Of a stretch of 64,000 nt of DNA, positions 8,831-17,602 are shown in pieces. Under the pieces are notes generated by a model, which made no database searches, had not been told where the DNA came from, and saw only the letters and a program-made list of their open reading frames with translations. The position numbers and the translations under genes were made by a program. The DNA is from Archangium violaceum. Lineage in GTDB: Bacteria > Myxococcota > Myxococcia > Myxococcales > Myxococcaceae. The stretch is from assembly GCF_016859125.1 (NCBI RefSeq), contig NZ_CP069338.1:2232001-2296000 (forward strand). The letters are read 5' to 3'. Position 1 is the stretch's first letter. Every line of letters starts with the position of its first letter.

Positions 8831-8975
8831 ACCCCGGGTCTCGTCGGCCCCATCGGCCTGACGGAGAGGGCCTCGTCTCCCCGCCTGCCCCCGACCACGG
8901 TTCCAGCATCGCGGGGTGCTTCCTACCTTCCGCGAATACGCGCCGGAGAACCGGCCGACAGCTCAGGAGATAGGG

Positions 8976-9494
8976 ATGCGGACCTACAGCTTCGATCACT
9001 ACAAGGCGGACAAGCCGGAACCCAGCACGACGAACCCGGGTGGCGCCGAGCAGACACCTCCGGCGGAGCAGGCGAAGCCCGCAGTGCCGCCCTCGGAAGA
9101 GGGACAGCTGCATTACGGCCGCCAGCACGCACGGACGGCCGAGCTGTACCAGAAGCGCCGCGAGGAGCGGGAGCGCGCGGAGCAGCTGAGCGTCTCCGAG
9201 GCCCAGCAGGAGCCCATGGGCTCGGAGGTCCCGCCGATGGAGGCCAGCAAGGCGGAGACCCAGGAGCAGCCCGCTGTCGCCGCCCAGCAGGAGGAGCCCG
9301 GACACGAGGGCCTGAAGGAGCTGGCGCAGGATGCCGTGACGAGCGTGGTGCAGGCGGCTCGCGAGGCCGCCAAGGGACGCCCCCTGACGGGCGCCCGGAA
9401 GCTGGCCGGTGATGCGATGTCGGGCGTGCTCCGGGTGGCACGCGAGGTCTCCGCCCTCAGGGCCGAGAAGAAGGGGCCAGGCAAGAAGCGCTAG
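8976..9494 (+). CDS. charged Glu/Ala-rich protein, RTYSF family member 2
   Basis: A 172-residue soluble protein with no recognised domain. It begins MRTYSFDHYKADKPEPS and has YGRQHARTAELYQKRREE at 47-64, both alignable with the protein at 7844-8377. The middle is Glu/Gln/Ala/Pro-rich and probably disordered. The last 65 residues are predicted helical (LKELAQDAVTSVVQAAREA) and end in KKGPGKKR, again like its paralogue's basic end. TCAGGAGATAGGG precedes ATG 8976. Unlike its paralogue the body is acidic to neutral, so the two may be complementary partners (speculation). Confidence 0.7.
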   Translation: MRTYSFDHYKADKPEPSTTNPGGAEQTPPAEQAKPAVPPSEEGQLHYGRQHARTAELYQKRREERERAEQLSVSEAQQEPMGSEVPPMEASKAETQEQPAVAAQQEEPGHEGLKELAQDAVTSVVQAAREAAKGRPLTGARKLAGDAMSGVLRVAREVSALRAEKKGPGKKR

Positions 9495-9568
9495 CACCGC
9501 CGTGCCACCCTCGCCCCGCGCGCCGCCCATCCCCACCTTGGAGAGAGGCTTCTCCCCGGAGGAATCGC

Positions 9569-10486
9569 ATGTTCCGACCCCTGACAGTGTTGGTGACCGG
9601 TGCCACCGGAAAACAGGGCGGCGCGCTGGCCCGACTGCTCCTGAAACGAGGTCACCGGGTGCTCGCCTTCGTCCGCTCTCCGGATTCGCCCCTGGCGAAG
9701 GACCTGCAGCAACGCGGCGCGGAGCTCACCCCGGGTGACTTCGATGACCCGGACAGCCTCGAGCGCGCCATGAGGGGCGTGGACGCCGTGTTCGCCGTGG
9801 CCACGCCCTTCACCTCGGGCGGTCTCGAGGGTGAGGTGCGCTACGGCCGCCACCTCATCGACGCCGCGAAGCTCGCTCACGTGAGTCACTTCATCTATTC
9901 CTCGGTGGCGGGCGCGGACCAGAACACGGGCATTCCCCACTTCGAGACGAAGCACGTGGTGGAGGAGCACCTGCGCCACAGCGGCCTGCCCTACACCATC
10001 GTGGCCCCCGTCTTCTTCATGGAGAACTTCCTCGGGCCCGCGTTCGCCCAGCGACTGCACGAGGGCGTGCTCTCCATGGCGCTGCCGCCCCACCGCGGGC
10101 TGCAGATGGTCCCCGTGGCGGACATCGCCGCCTTCTGCGCCCGGGTGCTGGAGTGGCCCGAGGAGCTCTTCGGCCGGCGCATCGAGGTCGCCTCCGACGA
10201 GGTAACGGGTGAACAGGCCGCGGCCCTCATCTCCTACGTCAGCGGGCACAAGCTGCGCTACGAGGAGATTCCCCTGGAGGCCGTCCGCTCGCGCAGCGAG
10301 GACCTGGGACTGATGTTCGAGTGGTTCCAGCGCGAGGGCTACCACGTCGACGTCTCCCTGATGCGCCGGGACTACCCCGAGGTGGGCTGGCACACCTTCG
10401 AGGACTGGGCCCGCGCGCAGGACTGGGATGCCCTTCTAGGTACCACCTGGCGGGGCCCCGTCGCCGCCGAACCCTCGCCCACCTAG
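9569..10486 (+). CDS. NmrA-like NAD(P)-binding protein
   Basis: A 305-residue protein of the NmrA group of atypical short-chain dehydrogenases. The nucleotide site is VLVTGATGKQGGALARLL at residues 7-24 (GxxGxxG), followed by an Arg-containing FVRSP second strand and GDFDDPDSLERAMRGVDAVF, typical of the family. The classical YxxxK pair is replaced by YSSVAGAD, as in NmrA/HSCARG-type proteins, which often sense redox state rather than catalyse. PHFETKHVVEEHLR and SGLPYTIVAPVFFMEN are also family features. GGAGG lies just before ATG 9569. Substrate unknown. Confidence 0.85.
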   Translation: MFRPLTVLVTGATGKQGGALARLLLKRGHRVLAFVRSPDSPLAKDLQQRGAELTPGDFDDPDSLERAMRGVDAVFAVATPFTSGGLEGEVRYGRHLIDAAKLAHVSHFIYSSVAGADQNTGIPHFETKHVVEEHLRHSGLPYTIVAPVFFMENFLGPAFAQRLHEGVLSMALPPHRGLQMVPVADIAAFCARVLEWPEELFGRRIEVASDEVTGEQAAALISYVSGHKLRYEEIPLEAVRSRSEDLGLMFEWFQREGYHVDVSLMRRDYPEVGWHTFEDWARAQDWDALLGTTWRGPVAAEPSPT

Positions 10487-10563
10487 CCCGTCCAGCGAGC
10501 AGCCACCATGTGCCCTCGCGCACGCGCCCGGGGTCCTTCCTAACTTTCCGGGAGGAGACCCCC

Positions 10564-11295
10564 ATGCGTACGCGTGCCCCGTGGCCCGTACTCGCGGCGC
10601 TGCTGCTCGCCGCGGGCTGCGTGAGCCAGACGACCCTACAACCCCTTCCAACGACTCCCACCACCCAGGCGGGCTCGGCCGTGAGCGAGGCCGAAGGTGT
10701 GCGCCTCGTGGCGAACGGAGCCGCCTGGCGGGGCAATCCCTCCAACCTCGAGAACATCGTCACCCCGGTCCAGGTCCGCATCGAGAACCAGAGCGGCCGG
10801 GCCCTGCGCATCGACTACGACCACTTCGTGTTGGTGGGCGACTCGCGCTTCGAATACTCCGCCCTCGCGCCCTTCGAGCTGCGCGAGGAGGGCCTCTCCG
10901 CCGTGGGTGGCTCGGGAGTCGACGGCAACGTCGCCCTGGGCGTGGGCATCGGCTCCTCGTGGGGATGGGGACCGGGTCCGCTGCGCTCCTCGTACGGCTG
11001 GGGACGCTGGGGCTGGGGCCCGGGTTGGTACGGGCCGGGCTGGTATGATCCCTTCTATGGGCCCTACTACGGCTCCTACGCCTGGCGTCCCCCGGAGCCA
11101 CTGCCCACCCGGGACATGGTGCGCAAGTCCCTGCCCGAGGGCACGCTCGAGACGGGCGGCACCCTCACCGGCTTCCTCTACTTCCAGAACGTGAGCGAGC
11201 GCGAGGGCCACGTCACCCTCCAGGCGCGCCTGGTGGATGCGCGCACCGGAGAGCGATTCGGCACACTCTCCATCCCCTTCGTCGTGCGCTCCTAG
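10564..11295 (+). CDS. lipoprotein with Gly/Trp/Tyr-rich central tract
   Basis: A 243-residue exported lipoprotein. The leader MRTRAPWPVLAALLLAAGC ends in the lipobox AAGC. Residues 60-115 look like a beta-rich domain (NIVTPVQVRIENQSGRALRI). Residues about 130-178 form a tract dominated by Gly, Trp, Tyr and Pro with units such as WGWGPG, WYGPGWYDP and YYGSYAW. A second beta-rich part (GTLTGFLYFQNVSEREG) closes the protein. Function unknown; the aromatic tract could bind carbohydrate or self-associate (inference). GGGAGGAGACCCCC precedes ATG 10564. Its stop overlaps that of the convergent gene by four bases (CTAG). Confidence 0.78.
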   Translation: MRTRAPWPVLAALLLAAGCVSQTTLQPLPTTPTTQAGSAVSEAEGVRLVANGAAWRGNPSNLENIVTPVQVRIENQSGRALRIDYDHFVLVGDSRFEYSALAPFELREEGLSAVGGSGVDGNVALGVGIGSSWGWGPGPLRSSYGWGRWGWGPGWYGPGWYDPFYGPYYGSYAWRPPEPLPTRDMVRKSLPEGTLETGGTLTGFLYFQNVSEREGHVTLQARLVDARTGERFGTLSIPFVVRS

Positions 11296-11579
11296 TGCAG
11301 CAGCGTGGGGCGCTCCGTGAGGGCCATCGGCGGATGGGGCAACAGCGAGTCCTCGCCGATGAGCCCCACCTTGCGACGGATGGCCTCGCCCTTCACGGGC
11401 AGGCCGAAGAGTGGACCGAAAAGACAGACGTCGAACGCTCCGGCGAGCAGGGGCACCAGCCCCACCAGTGACAGCAGCTTCCCCCTACCGGAGCCCGAGG
11501 ACAGCCCGCCCACCACCAGGGCCGCCCCCGCCAACATGCGTGTCCAGCGTCCCGTCCTCGAAGCCATGAATCCCACCAT
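11292..11579 (-). CDS. DUF2892/YgaP-like small membrane protein
   Basis: A 95-residue inner-membrane protein. It begins MVGFMASRTGRWTRMLAGAALVVGGL, the common opening of DUF2892 proteins, followed by a second hydrophobic segment (LLSLVGLVPLLAGAFDVCLFGPLFG) and a short hydrophilic tail. In the family two helices are usual; in YgaP the same domain is fused to a rhodanese, which is absent here. GGGAGG lies seven bases before ATG 11579. Family assignment is by pattern only. Confidence 0.7.
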   Translation of the reverse strand: MVGFMASRTGRWTRMLAGAALVVGGLSSGSGRGKLLSLVGLVPLLAGAFDVCLFGPLFGLPVKGEAIRRKVGLIGEDSLLPHPPMALTERPTLLH

Positions 11580-11779
11580 ACGCACCTCCCAGGCCCGAGG
11601 AAGATGGGCACGCGAGGGCAGACGACACCAGCGTCCCCAGGCCGCTCGCCACCTTCGTGCACCGGCCAACCCTCCTCGCATGTCTGCTTGCCCGCCCGGT
11701 GCCGGGCGACTGTCACGTCCCTAGGTTGAATGCTGGGGGCCGCCGCCCGCTGCCCCGCTCGTGGAGGAGGGAAGAGCAC

Positions 11780-12037
11780 ATGGTGGAACGTTCGGAACTG
11801 CACGCGGGGATGACGGTGTGGACCCACCGGGGCGAGAAACTCGGACAGGTGGTCGAGGTCACCGAGGAGGAGCTCATCGTCGAGAAGGGCCTCCTCGTCT
11901 GGCGCAAGGACTACGCCGTGCCGCTCGATGACGTGCGGGAGATCATCGCGGACGAGGTGCACCTCCGCCATGGTCCGGACAGCCTGCTCTCCGGGCCCCG
12001 GGAAATCCCCCGCCCGGCCCGGCGCACCACGCACTGA
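11780..12037 (+). CDS. small DUF2171/PRC-barrel-like protein
   Basis: An 85-residue cytoplasmic protein. The pattern HAGMTVWTHRGEKLGQVVEV followed by a strand-turn-strand region (ELIVEKGLLVWRKDYAVPLDDVREI) is that of a small beta-barrel of the PRC/DUF2171 type. Such domains act as accessory or stress-associated modules; no specific role can be given. ATG 11780 is preceded by GGAGGAGGGAAGAG. The Pro/Arg-rich end (RPARRTTH) is probably disordered. It converges on the cyclodeaminase gene with a 20-base gap. Confidence 0.65.
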   Translation: MVERSELHAGMTVWTHRGEKLGQVVEVTEEELIVEKGLLVWRKDYAVPLDDVREIIADEVHLRHGPDSLLSGPREIPRPARRTTH

Positions 12038-12057
12038 GCGCTCGCGAGGGGAGGGCT

Positions 12058-13020
12058 TCAGGCTCCGAAGTCCACGCGCTGTACCGCGTCGTCCGTCCGC
12101 GCGACCTGATAGACGTGCCACGCGGCGACCAGGTCCTGGAAGGGCAGGCCCACCGCACCGAAGAGGGTGACCTGCCCCGCGTCGGTCCGGCCCTTCTTCG
12201 TCCCGGCCAGCACCTCGCCCAGCTCCGCGTGGATGACCTCGTCACCCAGGCCCACGCCCGCGGGCGCGCCCATGGCGACATTCAACGCGCGGTGATCACA
12301 GAAGAAGGTGGACTGGCGCAGCAACCCGGCGGCGAGCTCGGCCTTGCCCGGCTCGTCCGCGCCCAACGCGGTGATGTGCGTGCCTCCGCGAATCATCCCC
12401 GGATAGAGGAAGGGCTCGCGCGAGGGCGTGGCGGTGATGACGATGTCCGCGTCCTCCACCGCCTCCTCCACCGACATGGCGGGCCGCACCGGGAGGTCCA
12501 ACGCCTTGTACATGCGGGTGGCGAAGTCCACGGCCCGCGCCACGTCCACGTCATACACGCGCACGTGGTTGAGGCTGCGCACCAGCCGCAAACTCTTGAG
12601 CTGCATCGAGGCCTGGGCCCCCGCGCCGATGAGCGCCACCCGGGAGGCGTCCTGCCGGGCGAGCACGTCCGCGGCCAGCGCCCCCACCACCCCGGTGCGC
12701 AGCGCCGTGAGGTGCCCCGAGTCCATCACCGCCAGCAGCGCCCCCGTCTCCAGGTCATGCAGCTGCAGAACGCCCTGGATGGCCGGAGAGCGGCCGGGGA
12801 ACTTCGCGTGGACCTTCACGGTGTAGGCGGGGATGCCTTGAAGGGTGCCGGGGAAGACCACCAGGGCGCTGCCGTGCTCGTGCAGGGCCCCCCGGGCACG
12901 CTGGGGCTCCACCGAGCGGTGCTCGGCGTCCGTGCGGAAGGCGTCGCGCATCTCCGAGAGAAGGGTGAGGGCCTCCATGTGGCGGATGACGTCGGTGCGG
13001 GAGAGAAGGAGCGTGCTCAT
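12058..13020 (-). CDS. ornithine cyclodeaminase/mu-crystallin family protein
   Basis: A 320-residue member of the OCD/mu-crystallin family, NAD(P)-dependent enzymes that act on amino acids such as ornithine, alanine or lysine-derived imines. Seen are the substrate region TVKVHAKFPG, GALLAVMDSGHLTALRTG, the Rossmann site ALIGAGAQASMQLKSL, YDVDVARAV at the end of the second nucleotide-binding strand, and the family segment ITALGADEPGKAELAA. Length matches the family. The actual substrate cannot be chosen from sequence. GGGGGGAAG precedes ATG 13020. Monocistronic by position, divergent from the histidine kinase. Confidence 0.85.
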   Translation of the reverse strand: MSTLLLSRTDVIRHMEALTLLSEMRDAFRTDAEHRSVEPQRARGALHEHGSALVVFPGTLQGIPAYTVKVHAKFPGRSPAIQGVLQLHDLETGALLAVMDSGHLTALRTGVVGALAADVLARQDASRVALIGAGAQASMQLKSLRLVRSLNHVRVYDVDVARAVDFATRMYKALDLPVRPAMSVEEAVEDADIVITATPSREPFLYPGMIRGGTHITALGADEPGKAELAAGLLRQSTFFCDHRALNVAMGAPAGVGLGDEVIHAELGEVLAGTKKGRTDAGQVTLFGAVGLPFQDLVAAWHVYQVARTDDAVQRVDFGA

Positions 13021-13266
13021 CTTCCCCCCAACCTAACCCTTCCCCCTCCTTCCGGGGGCCATGTCGTGCCCGATGGGCGGCAAGGGAGCTGCCCGCCGGG
13101 GAGGGACGGCCCGCGCGAGGAGCGCCCGGGGATTCCGTCGCATGACGAGGGGTACTCCAGGCGCTCCGCCGACCCTCGGTCCAGGATCTCTGGTACGAGG
13201 CGGGGGCGGCCCACCATGAGCAGACTCGAGGCTGGCGGCGGGGGGCAGCCTCGGGGGAGCGCGCTC

Positions 13267-15342
13267 ATGCGGGACCAGGATCCACCTCAACCGCTCCGGA
13301 CCTCCGTGCCGGAGCGCGGTGAACACCGGCTGGCGGTGCTCCTCCGACGACACCGGGAGGACATCCTCACCGACTGGGCGCATGCCCTGCACGCGCATGC
13401 TCTGGAGCACGCATCGGAAGGCGTGCCGCCACGCGACCACCTCCCCGGCTTCCTCGAGTTGCTGGCGGACGCGGCGGAGAACGCCCACGACGAACCGGGA
13501 GCGAGGGAGCCCCAGGCCCTCACCCAGGAGCACGCGCTGGAGCGGTTGGAGCAGGGATGCACGCCCGAGGAGGTGGCCTTCGAGTACAGGCTGCTGCGCG
13601 CTTGCATCCTCCAGCGGCTGGCACGAGAGGGCCACGGGCCGAGTCTCACCGAGCTGGAGCTGCTCGACGAGGCCATCGACCAGGGCGTCATCCACGCCCT
13701 CACCCGCTACGGCCAGGTGCGCGAACGGATGCTCCACGCACTGGAGCGCGTGTCCCAGGTGGCGCTCGAGAGCGAGGACGTGGACACCTTCCTGCCCAAG
13801 CTGCTGCGGGTGCTGATGGAGGCGGCGGTGGCGGTGGACGGGGCCCTCATCCTCCTGCGCGAGGGGGACCTGCTGCGGCTGCGCGCGGCGGAGGGCCTCG
13901 GGGCGGGGCGAGCCATGGCCGAGGGCTTCAGCATCTCCATGGACCAGGGCATCTCCGGCGAGGTGATCAGCGGGCGGCGGCCCCTCCAGGTGCGCTCGGC
14001 CGCCACCGACCCGCGGATGAGCTACGACCTCCCCCGCGAGCTCGGCCTGCGCGCCACCTACAGCGTCCCGCTCCTACACGGCGAGACACTCATCGGCGTG
14101 GCGCACATGGGCTCGCGGACCGTCTTCGACTTCAGCGAGTCCGACAAGCTGCTCTTCCGCACCATGATGACCCGCGCCACCGGCTTCATCGTGCAGGCGA
14201 GGCTGGCGGAGCGCGAGCGGCTCGCACGGGACGAAGCCCAGCGCTCACTGGCGCAGCTCAACACACTGCTGGAGGCCGCCCCGGTGGGAATCGGCTTCCT
14301 GGACCGGGAGCTCCGCTACCTGCGAGTCAACGACACCCTGGCGAAGCTCAACGGCCAGCCGGTGGCCTTCCACCTGGGGAAGACGGTGCGAGAGGTGCTG
14401 CCCGGGGAGATCGCCGACACCCACGAGCGCCTCTTGCGGCGGATACTGGCGACGGGCCAGCCGGTATCCAACCACGAGTTCACCAGCCGGAACCCTGACG
14501 ACACGGGCCCCACGCACCACTGGCTGGGCAACTACTACCCGGTGCGCGCCGAGAGCGGCGAGGTGCTGGGGGTGGGCTGCGTGGTGGTGGACATCACGAA
14601 GCAGAAGGAGGTGGAGACCGAGCTACGCCGCTCGGGCGAGTTGCGCGAGCAGCTCATCGGGGTGCTGGGGCATGACCTGCGCAACCCGCTCAACGCCATC
14701 AGCGCCTCGGCCTACCTGCTGCAGCGGAGCGAAGACCTGGAAGACAGCGCCGCCCAGCGCGCGGTGGAGCGCATCCGCAACAGCGCGGCGAGGATGACGC
14801 GGATGCTCAGCGACATCCTCGACTTCGCTCTCAGCAGCATGGGTGGCGGCCTGCCCGTGCACCGCGAGCGGGCGAACCTGCACGACATCTGCCGGAGCGC
14901 GCTGGAGGAGCTCCAGGTGGCCCACCCGGGCCGTCAGTTGGAGCTGGACGCGAGGGGCGATGGCTGGGGCTGGTGGGACCCGGACCGGCTGACGCAGGTG
15001 TTGGGCAACCTGGTGAGCAATGCCTTGAACCACGGCCGGCCGGACAGTCCCGTGCGCGTGGAGGTGCGAGACGCCGGGAGCGAGGTGCGCCTCTCCGTGC
15101 ACAACGAGGGAGAGCCCATCTCCCCCGAGCTGCAGGCGATGCTCTTCCAGCCCTTCCGCCGCGGCGCCATCGGTAAGGCGGCCACCCGCAGCGTGGGGCT
15201 GGGGCTCTACATCGTCCGGCAGGTGGCGCGCGCGCACGGAGGCGAGGTGGAGTTGCGCTCCAGCCGGAACGAGGGCACCACCTTCACGGTGCGCCTGCCG
15301 CGCGACGCGCCCGCCCGTCTCACTTCTTCGCCGGTGGCGTGA
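13267..15342 (+). CDS. GAF/PAS sensor histidine kinase
   Basis: A 691-residue soluble sensor kinase. In order: an all-helical N-terminal region (about 1-160) like RsbRD/RsbU sensory domains, a GAF domain (about 170-330, DQGISGEVISGRR), a PAS domain (about 345-455, ending GCVVVDITKQKE), HisKA with phospho-accepting His469 in GHDLRNPLNAIS, and an HATPase_c domain with N-box LGNLVSNALNHG and G-box SVGLGLYIV. There is no transmembrane segment, so it senses an internal signal. ATG 13267 is chosen because CGGGGGAG lies seven bases upstream; ATG 13216 would add 17 residues. No response regulator is adjacent. The last 23 bases overlap the convergent peptidase gene. Confidence 0.88.
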   Translation: MRDQDPPQPLRTSVPERGEHRLAVLLRRHREDILTDWAHALHAHALEHASEGVPPRDHLPGFLELLADAAENAHDEPGAREPQALTQEHALERLEQGCTPEEVAFEYRLLRACILQRLAREGHGPSLTELELLDEAIDQGVIHALTRYGQVRERMLHALERVSQVALESEDVDTFLPKLLRVLMEAAVAVDGALILLREGDLLRLRAAEGLGAGRAMAEGFSISMDQGISGEVISGRRPLQVRSAATDPRMSYDLPRELGLRATYSVPLLHGETLIGVAHMGSRTVFDFSESDKLLFRTMMTRATGFIVQARLAERERLARDEAQRSLAQLNTLLEAAPVGIGFLDRELRYLRVNDTLAKLNGQPVAFHLGKTVREVLPGEIADTHERLLRRILATGQPVSNHEFTSRNPDDTGPTHHWLGNYYPVRAESGEVLGVGCVVVDITKQKEVETELRRSGELREQLIGVLGHDLRNPLNAISASAYLLQRSEDLEDSAAQRAVERIRNSAARMTRMLSDILDFALSSMGGGLPVHRERANLHDICRSALEELQVAHPGRQLELDARGDGWGWWDPDRLTQVLGNLVSNALNHGRPDSPVRVEVRDAGSEVRLSVHNEGEPISPELQAMLFQPFRRGAIGKAATRSVGLGLYIVRQVARAHGGEVELRSSRNEGTTFTVRLPRDAPARLTSSPVA

Positions 15343-16954
15343 GGGCCAGGGTGTGCAGGGCCTCGGCGACCATGCGGGTGGCGGCGTCGAGGTTGTCGAG
15401 CGAGATGGATTCGTCCGGAGCGTGGCCCGTGTAGAGGTCTCCGGGGAAGGCGGGCCCGAAGTCGACGGCGCGAGGGAAGAGACGCGCGTAGGTGCCACCG
15501 CGCACGGACGTGGGCTTCGCCTCCGGTTCGCCCCGGTGCCGCTTGTAGATGTCGAGCAGCGTGGTGACGAGTGGCCCCGAGGTGTCCGCCACATGCGGGT
15601 CACCCACGTACCGGCTCCCCTCACCGCCCTTCACCGCCTTCGGCTCCCTCACCCGTCCGCCCGAGTCCCGCGAGAGCAGGGCCGCGGCCTCATCGAGCGA
15701 GGCGTTGAAGGCGGCGTTGTCCCGGCCCTGGGGCCGGCGCATGTTGACGCCCAGGCTCACCTTCCCGTCCTTCACCCGCAGCACGGTGGGCGCGACGAGG
15801 AGACGGCCCATCAGCGCGTCCTGGTAGGCCACGCCCAGCTTCTCGCCCCAGTTGTCCCCGTCGAAGCGGCTCGCCACCACGCCCAGCAGGGCCTCGATGC
15901 CGTTGGACTCCAGGGGCAGCTTCGCGGCCACGGCGGCCAGGTCCCACATCGCGTTGTGCCCCTCCTCCGCCACCGAGGCGTGCACCGCCTTGCCATGGGT
16001 GGTGAGGACGACCTGGGCGCCCTCCTGCTTCACCTCGGCCTGGAGCGAGGGACGCGCCTTCCGCACCTCGGCCACGGCGTCCTTCACGGCGGCGAGCGCC
16101 TTGTCCGGCGCCAGCCCCGCGGGCTCCAGCTTCAGCACGGCGGCGCCAGGCACCTGGGTGAGGAACTCTCCCGCGGTGACGTCCACGGCGCGCATCCGCC
16201 CCGCGGTGGGCTGAGCGGGCGCGGTCCCGAGATCGGCCTCGAGCTGCCACGCGACGAAGCCGCCCTGCGCCGCCACCACCGGGAAGTTCGAATCCACCGA
16301 GATGACGTGCGTGGGGTGCGGCGTCTGCGTCTCGGCGTATTTCTGCATCCCGCTCCAATCACTCTCCTCGCCGTTGCCAATGATGACGAGCACCTTGCCC
16401 TGGCGGGGGCTCAACCCCAGCTCCTTCGCCAGGGAGATCGCCACGAGGGTGGAGGCCAGCGGACCCTTGTCGTCCTCGACACCGCGGCCATACAGGCGGC
16501 CCTTCTCGACGTACGGCTCGAAGGGAGGCTTCTTCCACTCGTGCGCGGGCGCGGGGACGACGTCCCCGTGGAAGACGAGCCCCAGCCTCGGCGCGCCCTC
16601 GCCCCAGGACAGCTCGAAGACGTCATTGCCACCCACGGAGCGGAAACCGAGGCCGTGCTCGCGGGCCCACTTCTCCAGGAAGCGGCCCATGGCGGCGACC
16701 TCCGGGCTCTTCGCCGCGGGCTGCTCGCTGCTCACGGTCTTGAAGCGCACCAGCGACTTCGTGAGGTCCACCACCTCGTCGAGCGCGCACGCCTTGACGT
16801 ATTCGGCGTAGCGCTCCGCGGGGGACCTGCCCTTCAGGGCCTTGTCGGAGAAACGGGCGGCGCGGGCCTTGGGAGTGCCCTTGCAGCGGGCATCACCGGC
16901 GAGCGCGACGGAGGGAAGCAGGAAGCACAGGGCGGCGAGCAGTCGGGTTCGCAT
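15320..16954 (-). CDS. M20-family metallopeptidase (dipeptidase-like), exported
   Basis: A 544-residue exported peptidase. The start MRTRLLAALCFLLPSVALA is a signal peptide. M20 di-zinc motifs are visible: LVFHGDVVPAP (His and Asp), GRGVEDDKGPLAS (bridging Asp), IGNGEESDWSG (Glu-Glu with the general base) and a C-terminal YTGHAPDESI (His and Glu). A lid or dimerisation insert lies between, as in PepV-like dipeptidases. It probably cleaves short peptides in the periplasm or outside the cell, which fits a predatory bacterium (inference). The start at 16954 is chosen for the signal peptide; an upstream in-frame ATG at 17047 would bury it. Confidence 0.88.
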   Translation of the reverse strand: MRTRLLAALCFLLPSVALAGDARCKGTPKARAARFSDKALKGRSPAERYAEYVKACALDEVVDLTKSLVRFKTVSSEQPAAKSPEVAAMGRFLEKWAREHGLGFRSVGGNDVFELSWGEGAPRLGLVFHGDVVPAPAHEWKKPPFEPYVEKGRLYGRGVEDDKGPLASTLVAISLAKELGLSPRQGKVLVIIGNGEESDWSGMQKYAETQTPHPTHVISVDSNFPVVAAQGGFVAWQLEADLGTAPAQPTAGRMRAVDVTAGEFLTQVPGAAVLKLEPAGLAPDKALAAVKDAVAEVRKARPSLQAEVKQEGAQVVLTTHGKAVHASVAEEGHNAMWDLAAVAAKLPLESNGIEALLGVVASRFDGDNWGEKLGVAYQDALMGRLLVAPTVLRVKDGKVSLGVNMRRPQGRDNAAFNASLDEAAALLSRDSGGRVREPKAVKGGEGSRYVGDPHVADTSGPLVTTLLDIYKRHRGEPEAKPTSVRGGTYARLFPRAVDFGPAFPGDLYTGHAPDESISLDNLDAATRMVAEALHTLALTPPAKK

Positions 16955-17092
16955 CGCGGCCCGGTGTACACCCGGGAGTGGCGCGTGTCCCGGGCTACCG
17001 AGGGGAGCACCGGTCCGCGCTGGCACACGCTCATCAGGAGCGGCCAACCCCGTGGGAGCGGCCAGCCTGCTCGCCTGCTGAAGTACGGCGGC

Positions 17093-17494
17093 TCAGCGGC
17101 CGTTGCGGCGGCTGCGCACGGGCACGGGGATGGGGCGGAGGTGGCCGCCGGACTGATCGTCCTCGTCCCGCACACCCGCGCGCGCGAGGTGCTTGGACAG
17201 CCGGCCAACGAGCATCAGGCCCGCCATCCGGAAATCGGAGAAGAGCGACCACAGCGGGTACTTGAAGGTCGCGGGGCGGTTCTTCTCGAGGGTGAAGTGG
17301 CTCACCCAGGCGAAGCCATAGCCCGCCACCACCGCGGCCGGCAGCAGCGCCACGTTACCCGTCAGCGCGGCAGTGACCCCCAGGCTCACCGCCACCGAAG
17401 TGCCCAGGAAGTGCAGCCAGCGGGTGATCGGCAGCGAGTGCTCACGCAGGTAATACGGCCAGAATTCGGCGTAGGTCGGGATGCGCTCGGTCAT
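17093..17494 (-). CDS. DUF962 (Mpo1-like) membrane protein
   Basis: A 133-residue protein of the DUF962/Mpo1-like group. The motifs are YAEFWPYYLREHSLPITRWL, HFLGTS, a hydrophobic hairpin (VAVSLGVTAALTGNVALLPAAVV), WVSHFTLEKNRPATFKYP and LWSLFSDFRM. In yeast Mpo1 is an iron-dependent dioxygenase acting on 2-hydroxy fatty acids; the conserved His residues in LHFLGT and WVSHF are consistent with metal binding, but activity here is inferred. Two to three membrane segments are likely. The C-terminal 35 residues are basic and variable. The ribosome site is weak. Confidence 0.8.
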   Translation of the reverse strand: MTERIPTYAEFWPYYLREHSLPITRWLHFLGTSVAVSLGVTAALTGNVALLPAAVVAGYGFAWVSHFTLEKNRPATFKYPLWSLFSDFRMAGLMLVGRLSKHLARAGVRDEDDQSGGHLRPIPVPVRSRRNGR

Positions 17495-17602
17495 AGGTGA
17501 ATTGTGCTTCCGGAGCCTCCCCTTCCGTCAACCCTTTGCAACACCTCTTTGATGCTCCGGTATCATTCGGTCCAGGTTTGTAGGGATGCGGGAGGACGGA
17601 TC

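Noticed and set aside
12115-13215. Upstream extension of the GAF/PAS kinase reading frame
   Set aside because: The extension is antisense to the intact cyclodeaminase gene; a start with a good ribosome site exists at 13267.
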